This document shows positions 46,425-57,249 of a DNA stretch of 64,000 nt, in pieces (the stretch's first letter is position 1; each line of letters starts with the position of its first letter). Both the position numbers and the translations under genes were made by a program. The DNA is taken from assembly GCA_026419785.1 (NCBI GenBank), contig JAODTK010003843.1, positions 62,001-126,000 of the forward strand, in the 5' to 3' direction. The notes beneath the pieces were generated by a model. That model did no database searches, was not told where the DNA came from, and saw nothing but the letters and a program-made list of their open reading frames with translations. Source of the stretch: Sclerodactyla briareus. Lineage: Eukaryota; Echinodermata; Holothuroidea; Dendrochirotida; Sclerodactylidae.

Positions 46425-48639
46425 CTAAGCGTTGAGAGAGAACACAGCTGATAGTCAAACAGAGGTGGGGAAGAAAGTCTTTAGTTATAATAAAATATTG
46501 CATTTCTTGGTCAAGACAAAATTCAACAACATGATTATGACTGTTCTCCGTATGGCCTGTTGAGAAGGGAGTGTCAAAATAGCAGCATTCCTTTCAAACA
46601 GCATACTTGGGAGATAAGAAACCATAAGAGTAACAAATGCATTGAAAAGAAAAAATGGGTGCGTTTTGTTTTTGTCCCCCATCTGTGACGGATTGCCACC
46701 TCTGCGTGTATGTAACTTGTTGTTCTTGAGTTCTTTGTTATCATATATTATATTCCTTCTAAATATCCCTTCCTTCGCTTGCATACAGTTTTCAAGAGGG
46801 GCCGCTATTTGATACACAACATGATAGGAGTGTGGCCTAGTGGCTGCCGGTCGTCGCCAGTTGGCAAATAATATTGATAGGGAAAGTTGCATCGTCTGCT
46901 GGAGACGTGAAACAAACCATGTGGGAGTCAACGTGTTATATTCTCCTCATGTAATTGCATGAATGCAGGCCCCTATTTGTACACCACCTGCACAGCAGCA
47001 GTGGCCGAGTACCAACTGTACATTGCTAGTGGCATGCGATCTAGCTCACCTGCATTGAAGTCCTGTACAGAGCTAGCGACGCCTCTATCGTCTCCACACC
47101 ACTTAATTTCAATGGAATGTTTTGCATTGACACTGAATTGTTCGAGCGTAACCTAACCCAGTTTAGAATTAATGGGACTTGACCTCATGGAAAGTGATAC
47201 AACAATTAAAATTAACACCGCTTCAGCAATTAATTCCTATCACGTGTACACAAGTCCTTGCCTAAGTTTTGTACACAAGTCTGCTTAAGGTTTTTATGCA
47301 GAATCAGGATGTTGGAGCATGGTAGCAGCCTGCTCTGAATTGTTTAGAGCGACTTGTTGTATTCAACTGTATAGAGCTACAATCTCCATAAAAAAGCAGT
47401 ATGCAACGTTGAAGGCATGTGCAAGATCTTAAGCCCCCCCCCCCCCCCCCCGTGTCAATTTTGTACTCGGTTGTGGGCAGGCCTAACTACAACATTGAGC
47501 AGGGGTTTGTTCCTGCTGTACTGTAGGTGCCAGGTCATGGTCATGGCTCGTTTAGGGTCGCAATTGTCCAAATAAAAAACAAAGGCGACCGCACCCAGTG
47601 TCTCGCCTGGTTCGCGATCAGTGATTTGTTCTTGTAGTCACCATGCAAACAATTACAAGGTACAATTAGACACAAATAGCCAACGGAAATTCCATTGACC
47701 CATTTTCCCTGACTTCCAAATATATCCTCAATACTCTTCGAAAGGTTCATGGAAATCAAACGAACTTGTGAAATTTTGGAATGAGCCAGCCAAATAGACA
47801 CACTGAATGACCTCCATTCTGATTAAATAATAGTTAATAATATTCAGAATAAACAATTTTATATTGCGAATAATTATAGAAATAAGTGTGGTGATGGAAG
47901 GAAAAAAATCTGAACTAAAGCAATAGCATCTATCATCAAGAGTATGTCCTTTATATATACATCTAACTACTTCCAGTAACTACCCAAGGATTACACCCAC
48001 CCCCTCGCACAGCTACTTGCGCATCCCCTGCTAGAGTGGACTAAGCCTCTCATTAGGCTCTGCCTCCTACAGTTTTAACCTGACCCCTCCAGTGCTGTTG
48101 GCTGTTGACATGTAACAGTAGGCCCCCACTGTAGTGCTGGACTAGGGCTACTATAGGTATATACAGTAGGGGGATTCCACTGTAACTCAACTGCTCAATC
48201 ATTGTGCAACCATAGTCCCTACATTCTGTCAACAGGTATGCCCTGAGTTGATATAAGACAATAATGAATCTCGGTCCTTCAGATAGGAATACTAGTTAAG
48301 ATAATGGAAATACCATACCTGAGGGGTTAAAAGTTGAAATGGAATAAAAATTCCAAATAGAATTTTTCTGCTATAATTGATAGGATGCTGAGGCAGACTA
48401 TAACCATTCTTAAATGGGTAGGCCGAGAGGTTCATAATAATAATCAAAAAATGTAATGTAGTTTTTGTAGGGGCTATTTTTACTATTTCAAACTTCTCAC
48501 AATAGATTTCGAATAATCGAATGGCCCTTTGATACAACAGTTTTATGGAAATATCCCATCATAATGAGCACCTTGTCTCGAAACACAGCCATATCAGATA
48601 CAGTCTTTGGGAGGGCTGTTGCAGGGAATTTTATGATTT

Positions 48640-49560
48640 GCACTATTTGGTCCATAAGTGACCATTGAATGACCTTTAATGACTTACATTTTTTATAAAA
48701 TTTTTACCCTTGATAATATGCTGCATGTTCCCTAAATTCCAACCATTCACACACACAGTCACTAGAACTGCTGCAGGAAATGCTCGCATGTGGCAGGTCT
48801 GGTCCATGAGTGACCTTAAATGACCTTTGAAGACATGACAGTTTTTATGAAAATGCTTGCCTCGATGTGATTCACCAAGCCCTAAAAGTATTGTAATCAG
48901 ATACACACGCCCTATTCTATCGCCCCAAAAAGGGATCAAATCGACTTTTGGCCCCTTGTAACGTGAAGACCAGGGGTCAGGTCGAATGGGAGTTGTTTCG
49001 TTGTCTATGAAGCACAAGAGCTCTATCACTACCCCAAAATGGAAGTTTTTATTCTTTGGCCTGTAACTACTAAAATAAGCACATTCTCTTAAAACTGTGA
49101 CCTTCGAACTTGTCTTGATGTTGTTTGATTCACTTAACCCAAAAATTACTATGACCAATCTTTACGAGCACCCTGACTGCCCTCATTCCAATTGTTACTG
49201 GCCATTTAACACAAAACTTCGGAAAAATTGCGGCAATTTATGCCAAAATATTCCACATTAAAATGACCTTAATGACCTTCGCACTGGCTTGTTAAATTTA
49301 TCAAGATTAAAGGTGTGCTTTTGTACATCTCCACCAAGTTCATGAGGATTCAACCAAACTTTAAAATCTGAATAAATTATGCAAATTGAGACTAGGTAAA
49401 TGCAATAGTAACATAAAGGACCTTTGGTGACCTCGTCCCTACTGGTAAATTTAGTGGGACTATAGATAAACCATCTCCACCGATTTCGTCACATCCAACG
49501 AACTTGAAAAATATCGCAGAAATTATGCAAATTAAACTACTTGATTAGCATATATAATGC
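48640..49560. repeat. Dispersed TGACCT-module repeat
   Basis: Subunits at 48655 and 48811 (AAATGACCTTTGAAGACATG, TTTTTATGAAAATG), then CCCCTTGTAACGTGAAGACC and GTCGAATGGGAGTTGTTTCG as in the 10.7- and 17-kb arrays. After these come ATGCAAATT/CTTGAAAAATATC modules related to 12.3-12.7 and 60.5-61.0 kb. Confidence 0.75.
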
Positions 49561-49885
49561 CAGGATCTAATCAGTTTTTGTACACTTCATAGTTGTTATA
49601 TACCCCGAACGGCATTACTAATGCTCCTACCGATCAAGAATATCTTGTACACAATCCCCGGCCAATTTTCAATACATATGCAAATTTAGCACATAGTATG
49701 GTCTTTTGGGACGAAAAGTGGTAGCACATCAGCAACTCTTTCACCGCACACCTCCACGGAAGGTCCCAGCATGATGGCCTTCCCGGTTCAGGAGATATCT
49801 AACCGCCCATACGGACAACAGACACACCACAAAGTGACCACTATGTCTCTCCTTGAACAAAGTTCAGGCGAGACAAAAAGAGTTA
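49560..49885. repeat. Repeat ending in GAACAAAGTTCAGGCGAGAC
   Basis: CATAGTTGTTATATACCCCG, GGCATTACTAATGC, CCCCGGCCAATTTTCAATAC, ATATGCAAATTTAGC, AGTATGGTCTTTTGGG, AAAGTGACCACTATGTCTCT and CCTTGAACAAAGTTCAGGCG then AGACAAAAAG. It is colinear with 24515-24832. Confidence 0.85.
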
Positions 49886-50225
49886 AGGGGTCACTTTGGG
49901 AGAGGGCAGTATGCCCAGAAGAATACATTACATATATTGGCCTGCTTGCTACATAGCGCTGGACTTAGCTAAACAAGAGCGACATGCAGGTTTTGTCTTG
50001 TTTGTGTACGTGGCCTGTTCTGACACAAAGATTACTCCTCCTGAGATGTCACAAGGCTCCACAGCTAATCAGGCACGTAGTAATGCCTGACGAATTAATC
50101 TAACACCAACGGACACGGAAAAACATACAATAGGTCCTCCATTTTTTTCCTGGATAGATTCACAGATATAGCTAGTACAGTGCGGGATCAGAAATCTATG
50201 TTCACCCTTCCTACATAACACCATA

Positions 50226-50367
50226 TATCCTGGTTGTGCTCAACAGGACCATCTTTTCCTCTATCACACACAAACAGGGTAACACACAAGTGTGCCAACC
50301 TTGATTGCTTGTTCAAAAAAAGAACAAAAACCATGAATGTAAGACATGGCATTCATCATTTAAGAAC
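50226..50367. repeat. Dispersed repeat, copy 2
   Basis: CAACAGGACCATCTTTTCCT, GTGTGCCAACCTTGATTGCT and GGCATTCATCATTTAAGAAC match 40511-40606, with two insertions (ACACACAAACAGGGTAAC and a TTCAAAAAAAGAAC stretch). Confidence 0.7.
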
Positions 50368-51230
50368 AGTAACACCACACATATTTATGCCATCTGCTGC
50401 AGTGAAAAATTGACTTGCCCTCCTTGAGTATGTGGGTAGTCACATTTTCAAGTTATCAACTGGTTGACATCTTCAAATTGACTAGGTACAGATCAGCGTT
50501 TCTCTATGATCCTCTATGACTTATTGCACTTATTTTCAAAGTTTAAGTTTATTTTCTTATTTTTTACGCAAACCAGTGCACACTAGGGAATTTGAATCAC
50601 CACAATTCTCAAATGGAGGAATTTTTTTTTTCTTTTGACTCACGCCCAAATTTCAGAGGAAACCCTGTACAGTCCCTCACTTGCCTCAAATTTCAGAGGA
50701 AACACTGGTACAGTCACTTCATCATCAGGTAGGTCTCCTAGTTTTCTAGGGTGTCTGATTGTCTCTTTAAACCATGACTTGAAGCCGAGAAACAATATCA
50801 CAGAGTTCTGCAATGCACACACTGCTGGGAGACGTGTTGGCCTTCGATGACAGACACATGTGCATCTCAAGTTCTTACTCTTATGTTCACTGCCTTCATC
50901 TCTCACGAATGACTTGAACCATCGTCATATATCAACAGCCTACAGATGTCATTAGTCTGAGAGACTGACAGTGATCGGAAATTTGTCTGCGAGAACCCCA
51001 TACCTGTGGAATAACAAGTGCACACAAAAGTTACTTTGTAGGTGTTGTTATGGTTTTGTTAATCCAAACAATGACTAGATTGCTCTTTGGAAGCTTTCCA
51101 AACTAGGCGAAAATTCTGGTTCATTCGAGGCTCAAGGCTATATGTCTATACCCTGCAAGTAATCCCTCCACACCGGTTATCCAGAATCTAAAGTTATATT
51201 GGCAAACCAGCTGTCATTCGATGAACTCAC

Positions 51231-51333
51231 CTGTGGTGATATACACTGAGAGACTTGGCTTTATGAAGAGGCATCAGACCGGGATAGAAACGTCTTGTGT
51301 CTCTTCAAAGGCAAGGCAAAACCATTAATAATA
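51231..51333 (-). CDS. PPP2R5: PP2A B56 subunit, exon 4 of the visible part
   Basis: Seen: acceptor ccttcattaag, donor CACAG|gtgagt. It reads IINGFALPLK, then, after frame changes, H-K-T-F-L-S-R, M-P-L-H-K-A, and SLSVYH. Known: the family block is S-I-I-N-G-F-A-L-P-L-K-E-E-H-K followed by P-L-H-K-x-K-x-L-S-x-Y-H. The exon is 103 nt against 109 expected. The six missing bases fall in GGAGGA, GGGTCC and CCC runs, so the overall frame is kept while three internal segments are shifted. The splice sites are canonical. Confidence 0.9.
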
Positions 51334-52415
51334 CTTAATGAAGGAAATGATAAAAAAATATAAGCAGAGCATTGTACCGAAGAGCGTGGGCATCAATGCA
51401 AGGGTGTTGTGTCCCTCCACCTATTGAATTTTTGACTCACTGCTCCTTTTGACTCAAATACCAGAGATTACCCAGATGGTGGGCATACTCCCCAAGTGGT
51501 AGTTTTTTCCATGGAAGTTGTTAACCGTAAATTGGGTGAATACATGTTTGCAATCTAGAGTTGGGGAATCCAATGACTCCTGGACTGCTCTCTCGCTAAA
51601 TCCATGTCTCCAACATTTTCACACACTTTCTGCTGAAAAGGTGGTGGACACTTGGTTGGACGGCCGTTCATAGTAATATGTAATGAAACATAGTTTCTCC
51701 TAACTTTTTTTAAGTTGTATGTGGACATGAACTTGAGTAAGCTTGCCTGGATCAAGATGATGCAAATGATCTAGGTTTCAATTTCCAAATACTGCAGTGT
51801 CATAAGGCCTCTACATCAGAGACGCAAGTGTGGTCCTGTATTCAGAGGCTCTTAGGATTTCCTATGCATAGATCACTTATGTGTTGTGCTTTTCTTTTTT
51901 CCTCTCCATTTCTTTCCATTCCGAAGCGCCCCGATGATGCTCATAATACAATACAAAAATACAGTAAGGACCCCTCTCCTACATATCGTATCTCTACTCA
52001 CAGAGTATGTGGCCTTTTGATAGAACTGGTTTACCACTTTCTCCAGTGAAAAAGCTGACCCTTGAAATTGTGCACTTTGGCCCAAATGCACCTGACCATC
52101 GAACCCTTGTGAAAATGTTACTGTGTAATTGCTCCAATTTGACCAATATGAGAGAGGTCCAAATGAGGTCAAACCACTTATCCTGCAGCTCTACCTCCAA
52201 GCACTTGCTCTCGCAGATAGCTCAAAGAGACTTTACTTGGAGGCGCAGCACGCACACACACCTATTTCACTGTAGCCAACAAGTCATCCATGAATGTAAT
52301 TCATGTGCACGTGGTACAAATAGCATGTTGGCTCATACCTTCACATGACATGCTGACTGACAGCTGAGTCATCTTTGATTTATTTCACAGACGGCGCCAG
52401 GATAATTCAACTCAC

Positions 52416-52474
52416 CTTCCCAGGATCCAAGCAACTCTGCGATTCCTTATTGTGTTCGGTTTCATAAGACAAAC
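52416..52474 (-). CDS. PPP2R5: PP2A B56 subunit, exon 3 of the visible part
   Basis: Seen: acceptor tgtcgaaag, donor GGGAAG|gtgagt. Fragments Y-E-T-E-H-N, I-A-E-L-L and I-L-G are readable in successive frames. They correspond to the family block F-I-Y-E-T-E-H-x-N-G-I-A-E-L-L-E-I-L-G. One extra T and two missing bases (in GGG and in GAG) explain 59 nt instead of 60. The first base G completes the Arg codon begun in the exon at 54970, and the final AG joins the next exon to give Ser. Both split codons agree with the family gene structure. Confidence 0.88.
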
Positions 52475-52628
52475 CTTTCGACACAGAGGATGATTTACAA
52501 TGTTAACGAGGGTACCAATCACTCTGATTTTGCTTCAGAGCACAGGAACTTATTCTAGAAGGGGAAATAAGTAGAACAGAGGAACATTGCAATATAGATG
52601 AACAACTGGCTGTAGTCCCTTTAAAATT

Positions 52629-52661
52629 AAAAAAAAAAAACAAAAAAAAAAAAAAAAAAAA
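52629..52661. repeat. Poly-A tract
   Basis: A run with a single C; could be the tail of a plus-oriented retroposed sequence, but no element body was recognised upstream. Confidence 0.9.
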
Positions 52662-54969
52662 TTCCATTCAACATACAAACCATGTTCACAGACTAAAACA
52701 AATTCATGAACGATGTCTTTCATAAATACTTCTGGGCAGCAAGGAGAGCGGGCAGCTAGAAACTTTTACTGAATGCAGGGCTCTTCTGAAGATTTTGCTT
52801 CTAGTTTGTTCCCTTGGGTTGTTTCCTAGTTTACAGTTCATAGTTGGGTTTGTAACTCGATGTTGGACGACAAACTGACATATCAGGACAACCGTAATGA
52901 ACAGCAGGATGAACATAAAATCAGATCCAAGACCAATGTCTTCATCTGGTTGAAAACCTTAGTCTATTTTACCCCCGAATTTGGCTTCATATAATGAGGA
53001 CCATACAGAATGTGCCCTACAGCAAGGTCTGCATGGGAGCCCATGCTGGGTTGGTCTTGGTTAGAAACTTTCAATTATTGCACCAATCCTTCAGACCGAT
53101 GTTCAGCCAGTAGGCACAATGGCTCTTGGGAATTTCCCTGTGTGGTGTCACAGGGAACCACAGGGTTCCCTGTAGAACAGAGCCGTGTCAAGCGTACTTT
53201 TAGAACCAGAAAAATGGGGATCTGAATGAATTTTTTTTGGGAGAGTCATGAAGATTCAAAAATTTCTCATTTATTTCTTTGTGAATATCTCTTTGGCCTT
53301 TGTTACAAGGCACAAACTTGTCAGTATTCTTTTGAGGCACCCTTTCTCTTCCTCCATGAAATTTCTCAATTCAATTGGAATTCTTCGATAAGGGCAAACA
53401 TGCTAGGTCTCCAGATGTGGGGTGTGATTGACATGTCCTCTCTCTTTTATTACCTGTGCTAGTCCAAGAGATTCTGTTACATGACCATAGGAACTCAAAC
53501 AACACAACCTTTATGTGTTAAACAGAACGTATCGATGCCTCGATAATGACCCATTCTGGGTTATCTGATCAGACAAGTACAATGGCAATGGAATGAAGTC
53601 TCTTTGAAACTTCATTCAGCCTTTGAAATTTTCGAGGACATAGCATCAATGTTAGTGAAAATAATGCCAGTGATGGATTAGATCATCTCAAAAGAATTTC
53701 ATCAATGACAGCACTCGAATCATTTTCTATTTTGGTAAAATGGTCAGCGATTTTAAAGAAGCCTGCCGGCCGCACCAATGTAATTCGTTCTTCCACATGG
53801 ACCTATTTCCACAAACATTACAATTTTGACCTAATACTAATTTGTTTCAACAGATTCTTGTTCAATTGTAGGCTTCAATCATTCCAACACAATAGATTAC
53901 TACAGTATGGTAGCTTCGTGGCTGGAAGAGAAGACACAGCTGAGATACATGTCAGAAGCCCATACCAAAAATTTGGAAATGTAGCATGAAGTGTACCTTG
54001 TATAATTATCCAAAATTCACCCGGATTAATTACGTCACATGTGAAGCCCGCTATAAATATGACTTTGATTGAAGGTTGTCGCATGGACTCTGGGCACAGT
54101 AAATGCTGCCATTCACTGAGAAAATGACATTTTTTCATAACTTGTGATCATTTGTGTGAGTTTTTATTCCTATACCTTTTTAGTTGTAGTTGCGGTTTTC
54201 GAAGTTTATGCTTCGCATTATCTTTGATTCGGCAGGCTCCTGCAGTCCTTTTGTGACATCACAAGCATATTTCACATAATCAGATGGACCCATCTTAAAC
54301 TTGTTATGGGCTAAATATGGTATGAGTTCAAATGTCCTTGATGTGCTCAATGGACGGTATCTAACAAGGCTGCAGATCCTTCTTCATTTCAGGGCTACTT
54401 TCCATTAACTTTGCCCCTATAACCCTTTTTTTTTCTGAAATTTCAGCGGCTAATATGATATTTTCAGGGTTTTGATCATTCCAGAGGTGATCACCCTTCC
54501 ACACTGTATTTACCCCCTGGTATCAAGTGATCGGCAAATCACTAAATGTATGACAATCATAACATTAAAGACACACAAAGACTGCTGCGTCACTAGTGTC
54601 ATGGATAAAATAATGTGACAGTCCCCCATATCAGGACTCAGTTTTTCTCACCTCCCCTAATATTCTAATGTCGAGAACCTGCTAGGTCACTCAAGCTGTT
54701 TTGCAATGCATGTCTAGTTTTTGGTTTTGAATGTAGTGAATGACCCCACATAGGGGCCATAACAACACTACTGTTGCACATGCCTGCATTACATCGAATA
54801 CTGGCAAAACATACCACATGACTATTACCCCTTCCTCTGCATTGTGGGGTGCATGGGGAAGGCTTACCTAAGGATTGCAACTACCAGAAATGAGATATTC
54901 GGACAATACACCACACCTGGCAATTTCTTTTTTTTAAACTTCTATCGAAGATTTTCATAGTGTACTCAC

Positions 54970-55092
54970 CTATAGAATATATTGTTGATTGCTTCCGATA
55001 TTGCCCGGAGGCCAAGGATTGCCATAACATCTTCAGGGTGGTTTTTACGAAATCCCTCTCTCTTGGGTTCTTCACTGTCAACAGTTCTAAAT
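54970..55092 (-). CDS. PPP2R5: PP2A B56 subunit, exon 2 of the visible part
   Basis: Seen: acceptor gtcaccccag, donor TATAG|gtgagt. The frame PRERDFVKTTLK is exact. The start (L-E-L-F-D-S-E) and the end (I-N-N-I-F-Y-R) lie in other frames. Reconciling them with the family needs about nine single-base events, nearly all losses: a T in the TTTA and TTTG runs, an A in AAAT, a C in CCGG and others. Exon length is 123 nt against about 131 expected, matching the count of inferred losses. Known: this is the strongly conserved L-F-D-S-E-D-P-R-E-R-D-F block of all B56 proteins. It ends in phase 2, as in vertebrate genes. Confidence 0.93.
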
Positions 55093-55689
55093 CTGGGGTG
55101 ACGAAAGAATGCAGATAAGGACTCCATGATAGGAAATTTTTACTGATTGAAAATAACATAAGTTTATCCCATAATTTGGAACAACATTTGAGTGTAGAAA
55201 TTCCCTCCAGCCACAAATGTGTTATATTAGTAGGGATTCCATTGACGTTATATAGTGGAGAAAATTTGATAATGCCACATAGTGTTTGGCAATTGTGCCA
55301 TATGTTATAATATGACAAACTGCATTTAAAACCCTCAACTGTGCATCCTGTCGTATGTAGACAGTGTTTCAAGATGAATATCAATCTGGAGGATGTTCTC
55401 CTAACTTTTGGAGATTTGCCCATCGATTTACTTAACACACAGTAAAGGTGGAAGTCAGTCCCTACACAATGAATCCAGCTCTATTATGCAGTGTTTTCAC
55501 CATCCTGTTTAAACAGGCTTATGCAAACCATTGCATATTGAATGCCCCACATACTAGTAGCAGCAAATAGGCAATGAAGACTGAAACTTACACTTGGGTT
55601 TTTCTGGTTGTGTTTCAACAAGTATGTTATGTCTCAACCAGAAACCAAGACCCTTGAATTCCTGACTGCTTGAATGATTGTTGACCAAG

Positions 55690-55955
55690 TTTGACATTTG
55701 CCCTGCCCACAACAAATAGGGAGCATTACGCATTATTGGCACCAACCTACCATGTTGAGACCTTCGTTCACAAGCAAACTATTGGATGTTCAACCTCGAA
55801 TGTACATGACTCCATGGAACCCGCATACCAGTATGAGCTCGATCCATCTAGGTATGGCTTTTCCAAGTCGAAGACTTGCTCAAAGCTCTTTACACACATC
55901 ATATACGACTGCATAGATTCCTCTGACTTCATCCAGGAATCATAGAAAACAAATA
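55690..55955. repeat. Truncated copy of the 300-bp family
   Basis: CCATGGAACCCGCATACCAG, TATGAGCTCGATCCATCTAG and the tail GACTGCATAGATTCCTCTGA, CTTCATCCAGGAATCATAG match. It lies in the short B56 intron between the exons at 55092 and 55982. Confidence 0.65.
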
Positions 55956-55981
55956 ACAGGTGAATGTAGGAGTTTACTAAC

Positions 55982-56072
55982 CTGCATTACAAATCTCTGA
56001 TCAATGAACCTTTAGCACATTCGCCTGAAAATCTGGTGACTCCAGAAAGCGCAGGAAAAACTCATAAACCAA
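55982..56072 (-). CDS. PPP2R5: PP2A regulatory subunit B56, exon 1 of the visible part
   Basis: Seen: reading leftward, [18 protein letters not shown], then after one missing base A-K-R, then FIDQRFVMQ, ending at donor CAG|gttagt. Known: B56 subunits bind the PP2A scaffold and catalytic subunits and select LxxIxE-motif substrates; this is a helix pair of the pseudo-HEAT core. The family exon begins at L-V-Y-E-F, preceded by an AG. Here the bases before it are cccctcacg, so the acceptor A appears to be missing, consistent with the small deletions elsewhere in this gene. About two bases are missing compared with the 93 expected. The preceding exon (E-P-T-L-E-A-A-W-P-H-L-Q in the family) was not found up to 64000. 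PPP2R5 is a family label; the paralogue is not resolved. Confidence 0.95.
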
Positions 56073-57214
56073 CGTGAGGGGGAGAGGATGATTCATCATA
56101 GGAGTTCCCCACCTTGGATGAATAATAATTCGAATATTACCAAAATACTAGTGGCACCAATACTGCAGGAGGCCGATATCCGATCTATTGATCGTGACAC
56201 TGATAGATTATAGAGACACAATGACTTCCCGGAATACCGAATACTGACAGAATACTTGAATGACTCAAAAAAATTTCCCCACAAAATTGGCCTATATAAG
56301 TTCTTTCAATTACCTCTGATAATACTCTGCTGTACATTGTCCAGTGGTCAATGATGATACCTGACCAACTATCATGACCTCAGCTAGTTGTCTGTGGTGA
56401 CATGTGACACAAACACTATTATCAGATCATTCAACCCATTAAATCTGGATCATTGATATTGGTCAATTGTGCAGTGATCACATTCCATGATCGTCTATTC
56501 CAAATCAATGTGTGAGAGGGAAACCCATTTATTTTGATCCCCAAATACCCCAAAATAATCTTTCCAAATGAACACTTGTGATGACATTTGACCTAACAAC
56601 CCTGAACAACCCTATGCATGTATGGCAAAAAACCCAAGTTTCCTAATACTTTAAAGTTTTCAGACTCTCACTTCTAATTGTCCCTTTTTGATTTGTTATC
56701 TTACTTGTTCACTAATAAGTGAATTTTTGGTTAAACAGGGAGGGTAAATTCAGAGCCCTTTGTGAAACGTCCTGAGTTTTGGATGGCGGTATTTCCGGGA
56801 TTTTAAGTACTGGTGCTACTCTATGTGTTACTTGTAGAGTCCTCGCAACGTTGCTGTAGCTCTTACACTTTTTTTTTTCAAACAACCATATTGCAACCAA
56901 CATATAGAGGCTGAAGAAGCTCAAATTTCCCAGATTTGCACAAACAATATCTTTCCAATTCCCAGTGGTCTATATGTATCTGAAGACTTGTGCTTCCAAC
57001 TCCAAAACTGAACCGAACAGTCTATGAACAACATGATAACAATTGTGGCCCTAGTTGACCTGAAACACTGACCAATCAGGATTTCCTTAATAACCTTTAG
57101 ATGAGGCACAAGCTGCCCTCTAAGAGTAGGTTTCATCCTCTTCTGGTCAAACTTCCTCACCCATAGGATTAGACGGTGAGGGAGGGTTCGGACGAGATTT
57201 TTTAGCAAACTATT

Positions 57215-57249
<35 letters not shown>

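Noticed and set aside
46485-46931. 148-codon minus-strand frame
   Set aside because: The longest non-repeat frame, but no recognisable domain, no B56 similarity and it lies inside an intron; kept only as a note.
48676-49158. 160-codon minus-strand frame
   Set aside because: Lies entirely in the TGACCT-module repeat.
51873-52172. Minus-strand Y-Y-E-H-H-R-G-A stretch resembling the B56 block Y-E-T-E-H-H-N-G
   Set aside because: No acceptor or donor and no continuation; the true exon for that block is at 52416-52474.
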